Positions 24,582-31,804 of a stretch of DNA of 37,731 nucleotides are shown here, one piece after another (the stretch's first letter is position 1; each line of letters begins with the position of its first letter). The notes under the pieces are model-generated. The model was not told the origin of the DNA. It was given only the letters and a program-made list of their open reading frames with translations, and did not search any database. This DNA comes from Microcaldota archaeon (GTDB lineage: Archaea > Micrarchaeota > Micrarchaeia > Micrarchaeales > Micrarchaeaceae). Where the stretch lies: assembly GCA_021801785.1 (NCBI GenBank), contig JAJYXL010000017.1:3247-40977 (forward strand). The letters are read 5' to 3'. A program made the position numbers and the translations under genes.

Positions 24582-25151
24582 TTGGAAGCTAAGATAACAG
24601 AGGATAACAAGAAGGTTTTTGCGGTGTCATTCAAGGGCATCGATGTAGGCTTAGCCAACGCACTCAGGAGATATGCGATAAACTCGGTGAAGAGCTTCGC
24701 AATAGACACGGTGACATTCTATGAGAACTCGAGCGCAATGTTCGACGAGTATATAGCCCATAGGATAGGTCTAGTACCGATAAAGACGCCCACTAAGGGT
24801 TACCATGAGGGTGATAATGTGATGTTCAGCTTAGAGGCAGAGGGGCCGAAGGTTGTATACTCCGGAGAGCTAAAGAGCGCCGAGAAGGATGTCTCAGCGA
24901 TGGAGGGCATACCCATAATAAAGCTCGGGAAGGCGCAGAGGCTGAGGATAGAGGGGAAGGCGATTATGGGTAACTCACAGCAGCATGCAAAGTTTCAGCC
25001 AGGACTTGTGACATACGAGGAAGATGGCGATACATTTAAATTTTATATAGAGAGTTTCGGTCAGATGCCACCCAAGGAGATTATTAAGAGGGCGTGTGAT
25101 GCGCTTACAGGAGATTTGAAGGAAGCGGCGAAGGCCGCCAAAAAGCTTTAA
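24582..25151 (+). CDS. rpoD: RNA polymerase subunit D (Rpo3)
   Basis: 189 residues. VSFKGIDVGLANALRRYAIN is the alpha-like N-terminal dimerisation motif, FDEYIAHRIGLVPI is the second signature, and FYIESFGQMPPKEI closes the dimerisation domain. Together with subunit L it nucleates polymerase assembly. The Cys-rich Fe-S insertion found in many archaeal D subunits is absent. The start is TTG at 24582: no ATG occurs before residue about 47, and a TATA box is correctly placed. First gene of the conserved cluster running through S2; tRNA-Leu begins 2 nt after its stop. Confidence 0.93.
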   Translation: MEAKITEDNKKVFAVSFKGIDVGLANALRRYAINSVKSFAIDTVTFYENSSAMFDEYIAHRIGLVPIKTPTKGYHEGDNVMFSLEAEGPKVVYSGELKSAEKDVSAMEGIPIIKLGKAQRLRIEGKAIMGNSQQHAKFQPGLVTYEEDGDTFKFYIESFGQMPPKEIIKRACDALTGDLKEAAKAAKKL

Positions 25152-25153
25152 CG

Positions 25154-25256
25154 GCGGGGGTGGCAGAGCTTGGCCAAATGCGCAGGACTGAGGAACAATA
25201 TGTTTAGAATTCCTGTGTCTTTAGGGACTGCGTGAGTTCGAATCTCACCCCCCGCA
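25154..25256 (+). tRNA. tRNA-Leu (GAG) with a 16-nt intron
   Basis: Acceptor GCGGGGG pairs with CCCCCGC, T-arm GTGAG-TTCGAAT-CTCAC, long variable arm near 25216-25230 (class II), discriminator A. Anticodon GAG is at 25190-25192 in stem CAGGA/TCCTG. The extra 16 nt at about 25194-25209 lie at the canonical 37/38 position. Embedded between rpoD and L18e, as in many archaea. Confidence 0.9.
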
Positions 25257-25267
25257 AAGTGGTATGT

Positions 25268-25621
25268 ATGAAGAGGAGAAGATTTGAGAGAACGGATATA
25301 AACGAGTGGCTCGATAAGCTCGAGAGGGCATCGAGAAGCGAGAGCTATGGCGCTCTCTGGAAGAGCGTGCACAGACGCGTATCCGTCTCCAGAAGGAGGA
25401 GGGTATCGGTAAACCTATACAAGATAAACAGGTACTCGAAGGAGGGGGACAACATAATAGTTCCCGGAAAGGTACTATCCGAGGGGAGGATGGACCACAG
25501 CGTGAATATAACCGCTCTAAGCTTCTCGAAAGGTGCAACAGACAGGCTCATAGGATCTAAATCCAAGGTGCTGGAGCTTGACGAGATGCTTAAGCGTACA
25601 AAGATAACCATGATAAGGTGA
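25268..25621 (+). CDS. rpl18e: Ribosomal protein L18e (eL18)
   Basis: 117 residues from ATG 25268; the longer open frame starts inside tRNA-Leu. Matches archaeal L18e: WLDKLERASRSESYGALWKSV, RRRVSVNLYKI, IIVPGKVLSEG, ITALSFSKGA. Large-subunit protein. It begins only 11 nt after the tRNA, so tRNA and mRNA come from one transcript that must be cut by tRNA processing. Confidence 0.93.
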   Translation: MKRRRFERTDINEWLDKLERASRSESYGALWKSVHRRVSVSRRRRVSVNLYKINRYSKEGDNIIVPGKVLSEGRMDHSVNITALSFSKGATDRLIGSKSKVLELDEMLKRTKITMIR

Positions 25622-25625
25622 GAGG

Positions 25626-26066
25626 ATGCGTAACGATCTAAAGGGGTATGAGGTAATAGATGCCGAGAACCTGGTACTGGGCAGGATGGGGACATCCGTC
25701 GCAAAGATGCTGATGCAGGGCAGGAAGGTGGCGATTGTTAACGCAGAGAAGGCGATAATAACCGGGAATAGGAGTGTGATCGTGGCGAGGTATAATACCA
25801 GGAGGAATCTCCAAGAGAAGGAGAATCCAGAGCACTCACCGCACTGGCCCAGGCGTCCAGATCTTCTAGTCAAGCGCATAATAAGGGGCATGCTCCCGTA
25901 CAGGAAGTCATCGGGGAAGGAGGCCTACCGCAATCTCTATGTATTTATCGGAGTACCGGAAGTTCTAAAAGGTGTTAAGCCTAAAGAGGTAAGAATAAAG
26001 AACCTTACCGATGTCTATATGAGGTATATGACCGTCAGCGAGCTATCTGAGCGGCTGGGTTATTGA
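25626..26066 (+). CDS. rpl13: Ribosomal protein L13 (uL13)
   Basis: 146 residues. DAENLVLGRMGTSVAKML, IITGNR, RPDLLVKRIIRGMLPYR and the YVFIGVPEVL segment are archaeal L13 landmarks. Starts 4 nt after the L18e stop behind an AGGTGAGAGG Shine-Dalgarno, in the same operon. Confidence 0.95.
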   Translation: MRNDLKGYEVIDAENLVLGRMGTSVAKMLMQGRKVAIVNAEKAIITGNRSVIVARYNTRRNLQEKENPEHSPHWPRRPDLLVKRIIRGMLPYRKSSGKEAYRNLYVFIGVPEVLKGVKPKEVRIKNLTDVYMRYMTVSELSERLGY

Positions 26067-26078
26067 TTGTTGATTATC

Positions 26079-26609
26079 ATGGAAGAGCTATCTAAGGAGG
26101 TAATTGCAGAGAGTCCTGCCGAGCTTGACGCAACACCGTCACAGGCAGAGAGCAAGAGGCCGAAGGCTCGTCCGAAGAGGAAGGCAACGAAGAGGCCATC
26201 ATCAAAGATCATCATAACATCCAAGAGCAAGAGGAAGAGGAGCGTGGCGAGAGCTTCAGCCAAGCAGGGGAGCGGCACAATACGCGTGAATGGCGTTCTG
26301 GTAGACGCTATGGGCTCTGACGAATTGAGGTTCAGTATGCTAAAGGGCGTGTATATCTCCGATACCACTAGGGAGATAGCCAGAGGGCTTGATATAAATG
26401 TTAACGTCCACGGCGGCGGTGTGAGCTCGCAGGCTCAGGCTGTGGCGAGTGCAATATCCAGGATAATTGCCGAGAAGGGCGGAGATCCGGTAAAGGATAT
26501 GCTCTTACATTACGAGAGGAGGCTCATAAAGGATGACCACAGGAGGGTCGAACCAAAGAAGTTCCTGGGTCCTAAGGCGAGAGCGAGGTTCCAGACCTCA
26601 TACAGGTGA
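26079..26609 (+). CDS. rps9: Ribosomal protein S9 (uS9) with basic N-terminal extension
   Basis: 176 residues from ATG 26079; a TTG at 26067 would add four. The first 50 residues are an extra acidic-then-Lys/Arg-rich segment (EEL ... [15 protein letters not shown]) not found in standard archaeal S9, which is about 130 residues. The core then follows: [44 protein letters not shown] and the usual C-terminal [17 protein letters not shown] whose tail reaches P-site tRNA. Operon gene, 12 nt after L13. Confidence 0.94.
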   Translation: MEELSKEVIAESPAELDATPSQAESKRPKARPKRKATKRPSSKIIITSKSKRKRSVARASAKQGSGTIRVNGVLVDAMGSDELRFSMLKGVYISDTTREIARGLDINVNVHGGGVSSQAQAVASAISRIIAEKGGDPVKDMLLHYERRLIKDDHRRVEPKKFLGPKARARFQTSYR

Positions 26610-26613
26610 TTAT

Positions 26614-26811
26614 ATGATGATTCCGGTAAGATGTTTCACATGCGGCGCGGTCATTGCTGATAGGTGGGACGAATACGACAAGCGCGTAAACAAGGAGCAC
26701 CAGGATCCGGCCAAGGTGCTGGACGACCTCGGTTTCAAGAGGTACTGCTGCAGGAGGATGTTCATAAGCAATATAGAGCTTATAGATGAATTTGTGGAGA
26801 ATGGGAGATGA
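26614..26811 (+). CDS. rpoN: RNA polymerase subunit N (Rpo10)
   Basis: 65 residues, normal length. Zinc-binding CFTCG at the N-terminus and YCCRRM near residue 45 give the CX2C...CC motif; [16 protein letters not shown] is the universal Rpo10 start. Start ATG 26614, 4 nt after the S9 stop. The usual neighbour rpoK is not here. Confidence 0.95.
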   Translation: MMIPVRCFTCGAVIADRWDEYDKRVNKEHQDPAKVLDDLGFKRYCCRRMFISNIELIDEFVENGR

Positions 26812-26852
26812 TAACGAAAGTTTATTAATAACCGAGGTACAGAATCTTAACA

Positions 26853-26958
26853 GGGGCCGTCTGCTAGCTTGGTAGGCTACCGGCTTGGGGTGCTGGCGAC
26901 CCGAGTTAAGATATTACGGGAATTCAAAAGCGCAGAGCTGAAAATCTCGGCGGCCCCA
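26853..26958 (+). tRNA. tRNA-Pro (GGG) with T-arm insertions, probably two introns
   Basis: Acceptor GGGGCCG/CGGCCCC, discriminator A, anticodon stem CCGGC/GCTGG with anticodon GGG at 26887-26889, T-stem CCGAG (26901-26905) with CTCGG (26946-26950). Forty bases occupy the T-loop where seven are expected. Removing 26906-26922 (17 nt) and 26929-26944 (16 nt) leaves the standard loop TTCAAAT with C56. A single 33-nt intron would leave TTAAAAT, without C56. Lies 41 nt after rpoN with its own TATA-like TTTATTAATA, and 12 nt before S2. Confidence 0.88.
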
Positions 26959-26970
26959 AAAGGTGTAAAA

Positions 26971-27696
26971 ATGGAAGAGGAATTGCTTATAAATCCAAAC
27001 GAGTATCTGAAGGCAGGAATACATATCGCTACTAAGGTAAAGAGCGCAGGCATGGCAAAATTCATAATGAAGGTTAGGGAGGATGGCCTGTACCTTCTTG
27101 ACATAAGGACCATAGATGCGAGAATAAGGATCGCAGCATCGATGATCGCCAGATACGATCCAAAGGACATAGTTGTTACCGCATCAAGGCTGTACGCGAT
27201 AACGGCCGCTCAGAAGTTCGCTGAGATAATAGATGCCAAGTTTATTCCTGGAAGGGTGACTCCCGGAATATTCACAAACCCATACAAAGAGGGGTTCACA
27301 GAGCTGAAACTCCTAATAATAAGCGACTCTAGGAATGAGAAGCAGGGAGTCAAGGAGGCCAGCAATGTCAATGTACCTATAATAGCGCTGAACGATACCG
27401 ATAACATAACCAAGTACCTCGACCTTATAATACCCGTTAACAACAGGGGTAGGAGATCTCTCGCCTATACATATTACCTATTGGCAAGAGAGGTGCTCAA
27501 GAACAGGGGCACAATAAGCAGCAACGAGGAGTTCGGTCACAATGTTGAAGACTTCGAGGTCAAGAGCGATCAGCCAGGGAAGACGAAGCACCAAGATCTG
27601 CAGATCGGTGCGGCTGTGCAGGGCGGGGCTGAGCCGGAGTCCGGCACAGAACCCATAAGTGAGCAGAGCGCATCTGAGCCGAAAGCCTCAGAGTGA
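26971..27696 (+). CDS. rps2: Ribosomal protein S2 (uS2)
   Basis: 241 residues from ATG 26971; the longer frame starts inside tRNA-Pro. ELLINPNEYLKAGIHIATK, FIMKVREDGLYLLDIRTID, ITAAQKFAEIIDAKFIPGR, PGIFTNPYKEGFTELKLLIISD and NNRGRRSLAYTYYLLAREVL are S2 landmarks. The last 45 residues form an acidic, Glu/Ser/Pro-rich tail beyond the normal end. Last gene of the cluster; overlaps the convergent prenyltransferase by 9 bp. Confidence 0.94.
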   Translation: MEEELLINPNEYLKAGIHIATKVKSAGMAKFIMKVREDGLYLLDIRTIDARIRIAASMIARYDPKDIVVTASRLYAITAAQKFAEIIDAKFIPGRVTPGIFTNPYKEGFTELKLLIISDSRNEKQGVKEASNVNVPIIALNDTDNITKYLDLIIPVNNRGRRSLAYTYYLLAREVLKNRGTISSNEEFGHNVEDFEVKSDQPGKTKHQDLQIGAAVQGGAEPESGTEPISEQSASEPKASE

Positions 27697-28566
27697 GACG
27701 TATATGAGACTTGATACTATATATACGAGCACAGCGATGCCCATCACTGCCAGACTTATATTCCTTGAGAGAGAGTAGTATCTCTGGGCCCTCTTTCTGA
27801 AATATATCGATACATTATAGATAATCACAATATCTACCGCAAGTATTGGTATTAGATATACCGCATTACCTGCGAATGGTCTCATAAAGATGAACATATA
27901 CAGGCTGACCGCCACGGCCAGCACATATAATATCGAGGCAAAAATGTTCGATCTCCTCTTACCCATATAATAGACGACACCCCTAACATTCCTGCCGTGC
28001 GTGTCCCCTTTTACGTCTCTTACCATCCCATGTATCTCCCGAGCCAATCCACTCAGAAATACAGTGATGCTTATTAGGATTATATTTGGGTTGAGTGCAC
28101 TAGAGATCACAAAGTTACCGTATATGAACGGTATAACCATAGTCAGTGCTATATACATATTTCCGAGAAGGAACACCTCCTTTAACCTGTAACTGTAGAG
28201 GTATGCGAGAGCCGCAAAGACCGCAGTTATCGCAAACGCATACGTGTTTATGAGAGCACTGGCAACTATCCCTACGAGGAAAGATAGCATGGCAATAGCA
28301 TATGCCTCTCCTCTGCTCATCGACCTGTTGACAAGAGGCCTGTCATATCTCCCATTCCTTCTATCAACATTTACATCGAAATAATCGTTTATGGCGAACG
28401 AGCCCATACCTACGAATATGGGCGGGATCAGAGCTAGTACAAAGAGGTACGGACCGATATGCAGGCCTAGTATTATCTCAGCCGCGACGACAGCCGCAGC
28501 CAGTATAAGGCTATGCTCAAGCCTGGTGAGTTTGATGAATGCCCTGACTCTCCTATAACTGCCCAT
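27688..28566 (-). CDS. UbiA-family prenyltransferase, probable DGGGP synthase
   Basis: 292 residues with about eight membrane segments. The two prenyl-diphosphate/Mg sites are NDYFDVNVDRRNGRYDRPL (residues 60-78) and REIHGMVRDVKGD (176-188). The N-terminal FIKLTRLEHSLI is usual for archaeal (S)-2,3-di-O-geranylgeranylglyceryl phosphate synthase, the second ether-bond step of archaeal lipid synthesis. Other UbiA members share the motifs, so the substrate is inferred. Divergent from the pilin-like gene. Confidence 0.85.
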   Translation of the reverse strand: MGSYRRVRAFIKLTRLEHSLILAAAVVAAEIILGLHIGPYLFVLALIPPIFVGMGSFAINDYFDVNVDRRNGRYDRPLVNRSMSRGEAYAIAMLSFLVGIVASALINTYAFAITAVFAALAYLYSYRLKEVFLLGNMYIALTMVIPFIYGNFVISSALNPNIILISITVFLSGLAREIHGMVRDVKGDTHGRNVRGVVYYMGKRRSNIFASILYVLAVAVSLYMFIFMRPFAGNAVYLIPILAVDIVIIYNVSIYFRKRAQRYYSLSRNISLAVMGIAVLVYIVSSLIYVSL

Positions 28567-28685
28567 AGTACCCCTAATGATTGACCCAATTATACAATGC
28601 CAGCGCGCAAATTCACGGTCGCAACGCGCAACACATCTCTTTGCATAAGAAAGCTTAATAAATCTGTTTTAAGCACATATTATAT

Positions 28686-29762
28686 ATGGCACAACGAACA
28701 AAAGAGGGTATGCGAGCTCAGACAGCCATCGAATTCATAACAGATTATGGATGGGCGCTGTTAATAATAGGCATAAGCATAGCGGTGCTGGTAATATATG
28801 CAGGACCTAGGGGAACCTCATCAAAGATTCCATCAGAGTGCAACATACAGCCCAGCCTGCCATGCAGAGGCGTATCAATTACATCATTCAACTCCACCAG
28901 CAAGATAAGGTTCACCGTATCATTTGTCAACAATCTCGGATCTGAGATAGAGTTCACAGGGAATGAGATAACACTGACCACAGATAATCTCGGAAAGTCA
29001 GGTCAATCCAGCACCAATGGATTATGCAGGCCTGACATAGTGCCGAATGGCGGGGTTATAATATGCAACGTTAGCCTCTCCGGCACGTCAGAACCATCTA
29101 TAGGGACTATCCTATACAACACGTTCAATATATCATATACTATATGCTCATCCACTAATATACCGGTCTGCTCGGGTAACTACATAACATCCGGATGGTC
29201 GTTACAGGAGTTGAGTCCTCCCGCCGCCGGTCTCCATTCATTATCATTAATCGTATCTCCGAACGATGGCAGCATATACGTACAAGGCATTCCTTATGTA
29301 AACGGAACAACTATACTCGTATATCCGGGCAACTACGTAATATACGCCTCTCCGAATTATGGATACTCTTTCAGCAGCTGGAGCAACACAGGCAGCTCCT
29401 CATTGCCGCCAAGCGCGCCACAGAGGACCACTCTGGACATATCCGGTAATTCGACTCTGACAGCCAATCTGGGGACAAGCTCATCAACCACAATCAAACA
29501 GCTATATACAATCTCGACGGTTAAGACGAGCGTATCGATCGCGACCCTCGCAACCTCTCTAACATCATCATCATCCACACTCTCCTCTTCAACTCTCTCA
29601 TCATCCACACTCTCCTCTTCAACCCTATCCTCTTCAACTCTCTCATCATCCACACTCTCCTCTTCAACCCTATCCTCATCAACCCTCTCATCAACATCAT
29701 CAACTTCAATATCAACAACCTCAACCACAAAAATTATAAGTGACGGGTGCAAAACATGCTGA
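28686..29762 (+). CDS. Class III signal peptide (pilin/archaellin-like) protein with InlB-like repeat
   Basis: 358 residues. N-terminus MAQRTKEGMRAQTAIEFITDYGWALLIIG...: a short basic leader, the A-QTAIEF cleavage/Glu+5 motif, then a hydrophobic helix, as in archaeal type IV pilin-like proteins. The ectodomain has four Cys, a divergent InlB-B-type repeat (about 195-260, FSSWSNTGS ... NSTLTANLG) and then a Ser/Thr-rich stalk built on eight SSSTL units, ending SDGCKTC. Likely a surface filament subunit or adhesin, processed by a PibD-like peptidase and assembled by a secretion ATPase such as that at 32677-33990; the pairing is inference. The start ATG has a TATA-like box about 35 nt upstream. 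Confidence 0.75.
   Translation: MAQRTKEGMRAQTAIEFITDYGWALLIIGISIAVLVIYAGPRGTSSKIPSECNIQPSLPCRGVSITSFNSTSKIRFTVSFVNNLGSEIEFTGNEITLTTDNLGKSGQSSTNGLCRPDIVPNGGVIICNVSLSGTSEPSIGTILYNTFNISYTICSSTNIPVCSGNYITSGWSLQELSPPAAGLHSLSLIVSPNDGSIYVQGIPYVNGTTILVYPGNYVIYASPNYGYSFSSWSNTGSSSLPPSAPQRTTLDISGNSTLTANLGTSSSTTIKQLYTISTVKTSVSIATLATSLTSSSSTLSSSTLSSSTLSSSTLSSSTLSSSTLSSSTLSSSTLSSTSSTSISTTSTTKIISDGCKTC
29568..29687 (+). repeat. 15-bp coding minisatellite, eight units (SSSTL)
   Basis: Eight tandem 15-bp units, each coding Ser-Ser-Ser-Thr-Leu, in two or three codon versions: TCATCATCCACACTC, TCCTCTTCAACTCTC and TCCTCTTCAACCCTA in the order A B A C B A C C'. Because unit length is a multiple of three, gain or loss of units would change stalk length in frame. 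Confidence 0.9.
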
Positions 29763-29801
29763 TCAGAATTATACGGATATGATATCAAATGGGACGATGC
29801 T

Positions 29802-30512
29802 ATGGAGAATCTTCAAAACGGCACAGGTGAATACAGGAGCAGCTACAAAAGAACCTATATAGTCGCTTCAATAATCATAATAATACTCATCGCAGCTCTC
29901 CTCTTACTGCTTAATAATAGTAAGTCCAGACCGCCATCGTACACGGTACCACCAACTAACGAGATCCTAAATCTCAGCAACTCCACAATCGTAAACTTTG
30001 TTAATAGTTACAATCCTGGTATAAAGGCTGCAAGCAGCATCACATACTACTATCTTCCGGATAATTCGAGCTGCAGCAAGACCGAGTTCTTCAAGTACTA
30101 TCAGAATGAGACAAATGGGAGCGTGAGCTTCGTATCATTCTCAGTAAGTAGGATCAACCAATCGATTATAACACAGTACTACAACAGCTTCTATTCGAAT
30201 GGTGGGTATTGCAGAAGCGCATTCGATGCCGTAGAGCACAACTCCAGCGAGACAACATCGGATTACCAGTACGGCAACCTCACGGTGTATGTATCGGCAT
30301 TCCATGGATTCAACCAGAACGGTCTCTCTCTCGCAGGGAACCAGCATGTAACGAACATAACCGATCCGTATTGGGATATGTACAGTGCCGTGTACAAGAA
30401 TATGAAGCTAGAGGTATCTATATGGGGAATATACAGCTATCAGAACCAGACACGCAATAGAGATATTGCAGATAGCTTCTTTTCATCGTTTATGTCAAAG
30501 TTAGGAAGCTAA
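29802..30512 (+). CDS. Membrane-anchored exported protein of unknown function
   Basis: 236 residues. A basic N-terminus (YRSSYKR) precedes one strong membrane helix (TYIVASIIIIILIAALLLLL), then an extracellular part with about ten N-x-S/T sequons, Tyr/Ser-rich, and two Cys. No family recognised. It lies 39 nt after the pilin-like gene in the same direction, so the two may be co-transcribed and the protein might be a surface accessory. Only 5 nt separate its stop from the convergent tRNA-Arg. Confidence 0.75.
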   Translation: MENLQNGTGEYRSSYKRTYIVASIIIIILIAALLLLLNNSKSRPPSYTVPPTNEILNLSNSTIVNFVNSYNPGIKAASSITYYYLPDNSSCSKTEFFKYYQNETNGSVSFVSFSVSRINQSIITQYYNSFYSNGGYCRSAFDAVEHNSSETTSDYQYGNLTVYVSAFHGFNQNGLSLAGNQHVTNITDPYWDMYSAVYKNMKLEVSIWGIYSYQNQTRNRDIADSFFSSFMSKLGS

Positions 30513-30517
30513 TGTAA

Positions 30518-30623
30518 CGGATCTGGCGGGATTTTCAGTATATGGCAGTTCAGCCAAACCCTTTTGAACCCGCAACCATCTGGTCCGAAGCCAGACGCGC
30601 TATCCAAATTGCGCCACAGACCC
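30518..30623 (-). tRNA. tRNA-Arg (TCG) with a T-loop intron
   Basis: On the minus strand: acceptor GGGTCTG with CAGATCC (one G-U), anticodon stem TCTGG/CCAGA with anticodon TCG at 30586-30588, T-stem GCGGG/CCCGC, discriminator G. The T-loop TTCAAAT is interrupted after A59 by 31 nt (30562 down to 30532). Boundary sequences TTCAAA/AG and CTGAAAA/T match the second insertion in tRNA-Pro. Confidence 0.88.
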
Positions 30624-30654
30624 TAAACCTAATAGTCTCAGGAAAGATATTTAG

Positions 30655-31362
30655 CTACTTGTTATAGAACGACATGAGGTCAGTCTGCCTGACCCTATTC
30701 ATTGTGCTCCATCTATCCCTTATATGCTCGGATAACCTATCATTATTCAGGTTCTCCCGTATCGCATCTATCGTCCTAGAATCAGAGGGATATCCAGATC
30801 CAACCTTTATCCTCAATCTCCTCTCAATCCCCCTTACCTCCCTATCTCTGACTATCTTAGCCACTATGCTCGCTGCAGATACGACCGGGTACTTAGAGTC
30901 CGCTTTATGCTCCGCAAAGACTCTGACTCTTCTATCTCCTCTCTCAACGCTACCGGCCCGCTTAACCCCCTTTATGTAGAGCGGGGATCTCGCATACTCG
31001 CTGACACGTATCCCAAACCTCTCCTGTATAACATCCGGCGAGTCAAGATATATCCTCTCAACCTTCGAATCCAGCCTGTCTATGAGCCTAGCGAACCTCA
31101 TAGCCTCAAGCTCGTTTATCGATATATGGCTCGCCATCGCCTCGTTTATCTCCTTTGCGGTTATCTTGTCAACCTTTATCTCTAGGCATATCCCCGCTAT
31201 ATCCTTATAGAGTTTCGAGCGCCTCTCCTTCGATAGCATTTTAGAGTCGCGCACCCCTATCTTATGCAATCTATGCGAAGAGCTATCTCTTATAGAGGCT
31301 AATGCTATGACTAGCGGACCTACTACAGCCCCTCTTCCGGCCTCGTCTCCCCCGCAAATAAT
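30655..31362 (-). CDS. rnhB: Ribonuclease HII, apparent AUU start
   Basis: About 235 residues. The catalytic residues are D6 and E7 in CGGDEAGRG, D107 in YLDSPDV and D155 in EHKADSKYPVVSAAS. Cleaves RNA in RNA/DNA hybrids. The DEAGRG motif lies upstream of the first standard start in frame (TTG at 31269), and an in-frame TAA closes the frame at 31383-31381; between them only CTT, ATC, ATT and similar codons exist. A near-complete Shine-Dalgarno (TAAGGAGAAGGTGATC) ends 5 nt before ATT at 31362, so translation most likely starts at AUU (31362 or 31359) or AUC (31365). Follows the PRC-barrel gene by 26 nt. Confidence 0.85.
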   Translation of the reverse strand: MICGGDEAGRGAVVGPLVIALASIRDSSSHRLHKIGVRDSKMLSKERRSKLYKDIAGICLEIKVDKITAKEINEAMASHISINELEAMRFARLIDRLDSKVERIYLDSPDVIQERFGIRVSEYARSPLYIKGVKRAGSVERGDRRVRVFAEHKADSKYPVVSAASIVAKIVRDREVRGIERRLRIKVGSGYPSDSRTIDAIRENLNNDRLSEHIRDRWSTMNRVRQTDLMSFYNK

Positions 31363-31367
31363 GATAA

Positions 31368-31383
31368 GATCACCTTCTCCTTA
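31368..31383 (-). promoter_or_regulatory. Extended Shine-Dalgarno of rnhB
   Basis: TAAGGAGAAGGTGATC is the complement of the 16S 3' tail (TAAGGAGGTGATC) with AAG-type insertion; it decides the non-standard start of rnhB. Confidence 0.7.
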
Positions 31384-31388
31384 AAGGA

Positions 31389-31640
31389 TCAGAGCGATTT
31401 CCTATCCACTATCACATAGTCATTTACGGCCAAGACTGCAGAATACGGAACCTTCAGATTGCCTCCCTCCGGTCTTATCTTTGTCGCCAGAGTACTATCC
31501 GGATTCGGCTCTACTATCAGGTCGTTTATCTTTCCCGTCACTGGGCTTATATCCGCATCTATGAACCTGCCCAGATCAAACCCATCGCTGGTAACTATCT
31601 TCTTACCAACAAGCTGTCGCCCTATTATGAACTTTACCAT
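31389..31640 (-). CDS. PRC-barrel domain protein
   Basis: 83 residues: a single PRC barrel (IIGRQLVGKKIVTSDGFDLGRFIDADISPVTGKINDLIVEP ... KVPYSAVLAVNDYVIV, shown in parts). Such small archaeal proteins resemble the RimM C-terminal barrel and are linked to RNA metabolism or cell division; function here is not known. Translationally upstream of rnhB. Confidence 0.8.
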   Translation of the reverse strand: MVKFIIGRQLVGKKIVTSDGFDLGRFIDADISPVTGKINDLIVEPNPDSTLATKIRPEGGNLKVPYSAVLAVNDYVIVDRKSL

Positions 31641-31804
31641 TTTTACACCTTCTATATTAATATTAATTCCAAACGATTACTTTATAACACTTATCTTGGT
31701 CGCCATGATTATGTAAGTTCATCTCATATACTATCATCTCGTATCCTATTTAAAAAGTTTATTATAAAAAGCGGTAAGAAATAGAATAGCGGATTTTAGC
31801 CAAC

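Noticed and set aside
26901..26950. tRNA-Pro as a pseudogene because of the long T-loop
   Set aside because: All stems and the anticodon are intact and removal of two insertions restores the exact consensus.
26869..26970. N-terminal extension of S2 (and likewise of L18e at 25232-25267)
   Set aside because: The extra codons lie within tRNA-Pro and tRNA-Leu; the ATG after each tRNA gives the normal protein start.
28686..29762. CRISPR array at the 15-bp repeat
   Set aside because: Units are contiguous, in frame and lack spacers.
29357..29788. Antisense frame rich in Glu, Asp and Val opposite the pilin-like stalk
   Set aside because: It is the mirror of the 15-bp Ser/Thr repeat, has no promoter and overlaps a well-supported gene.
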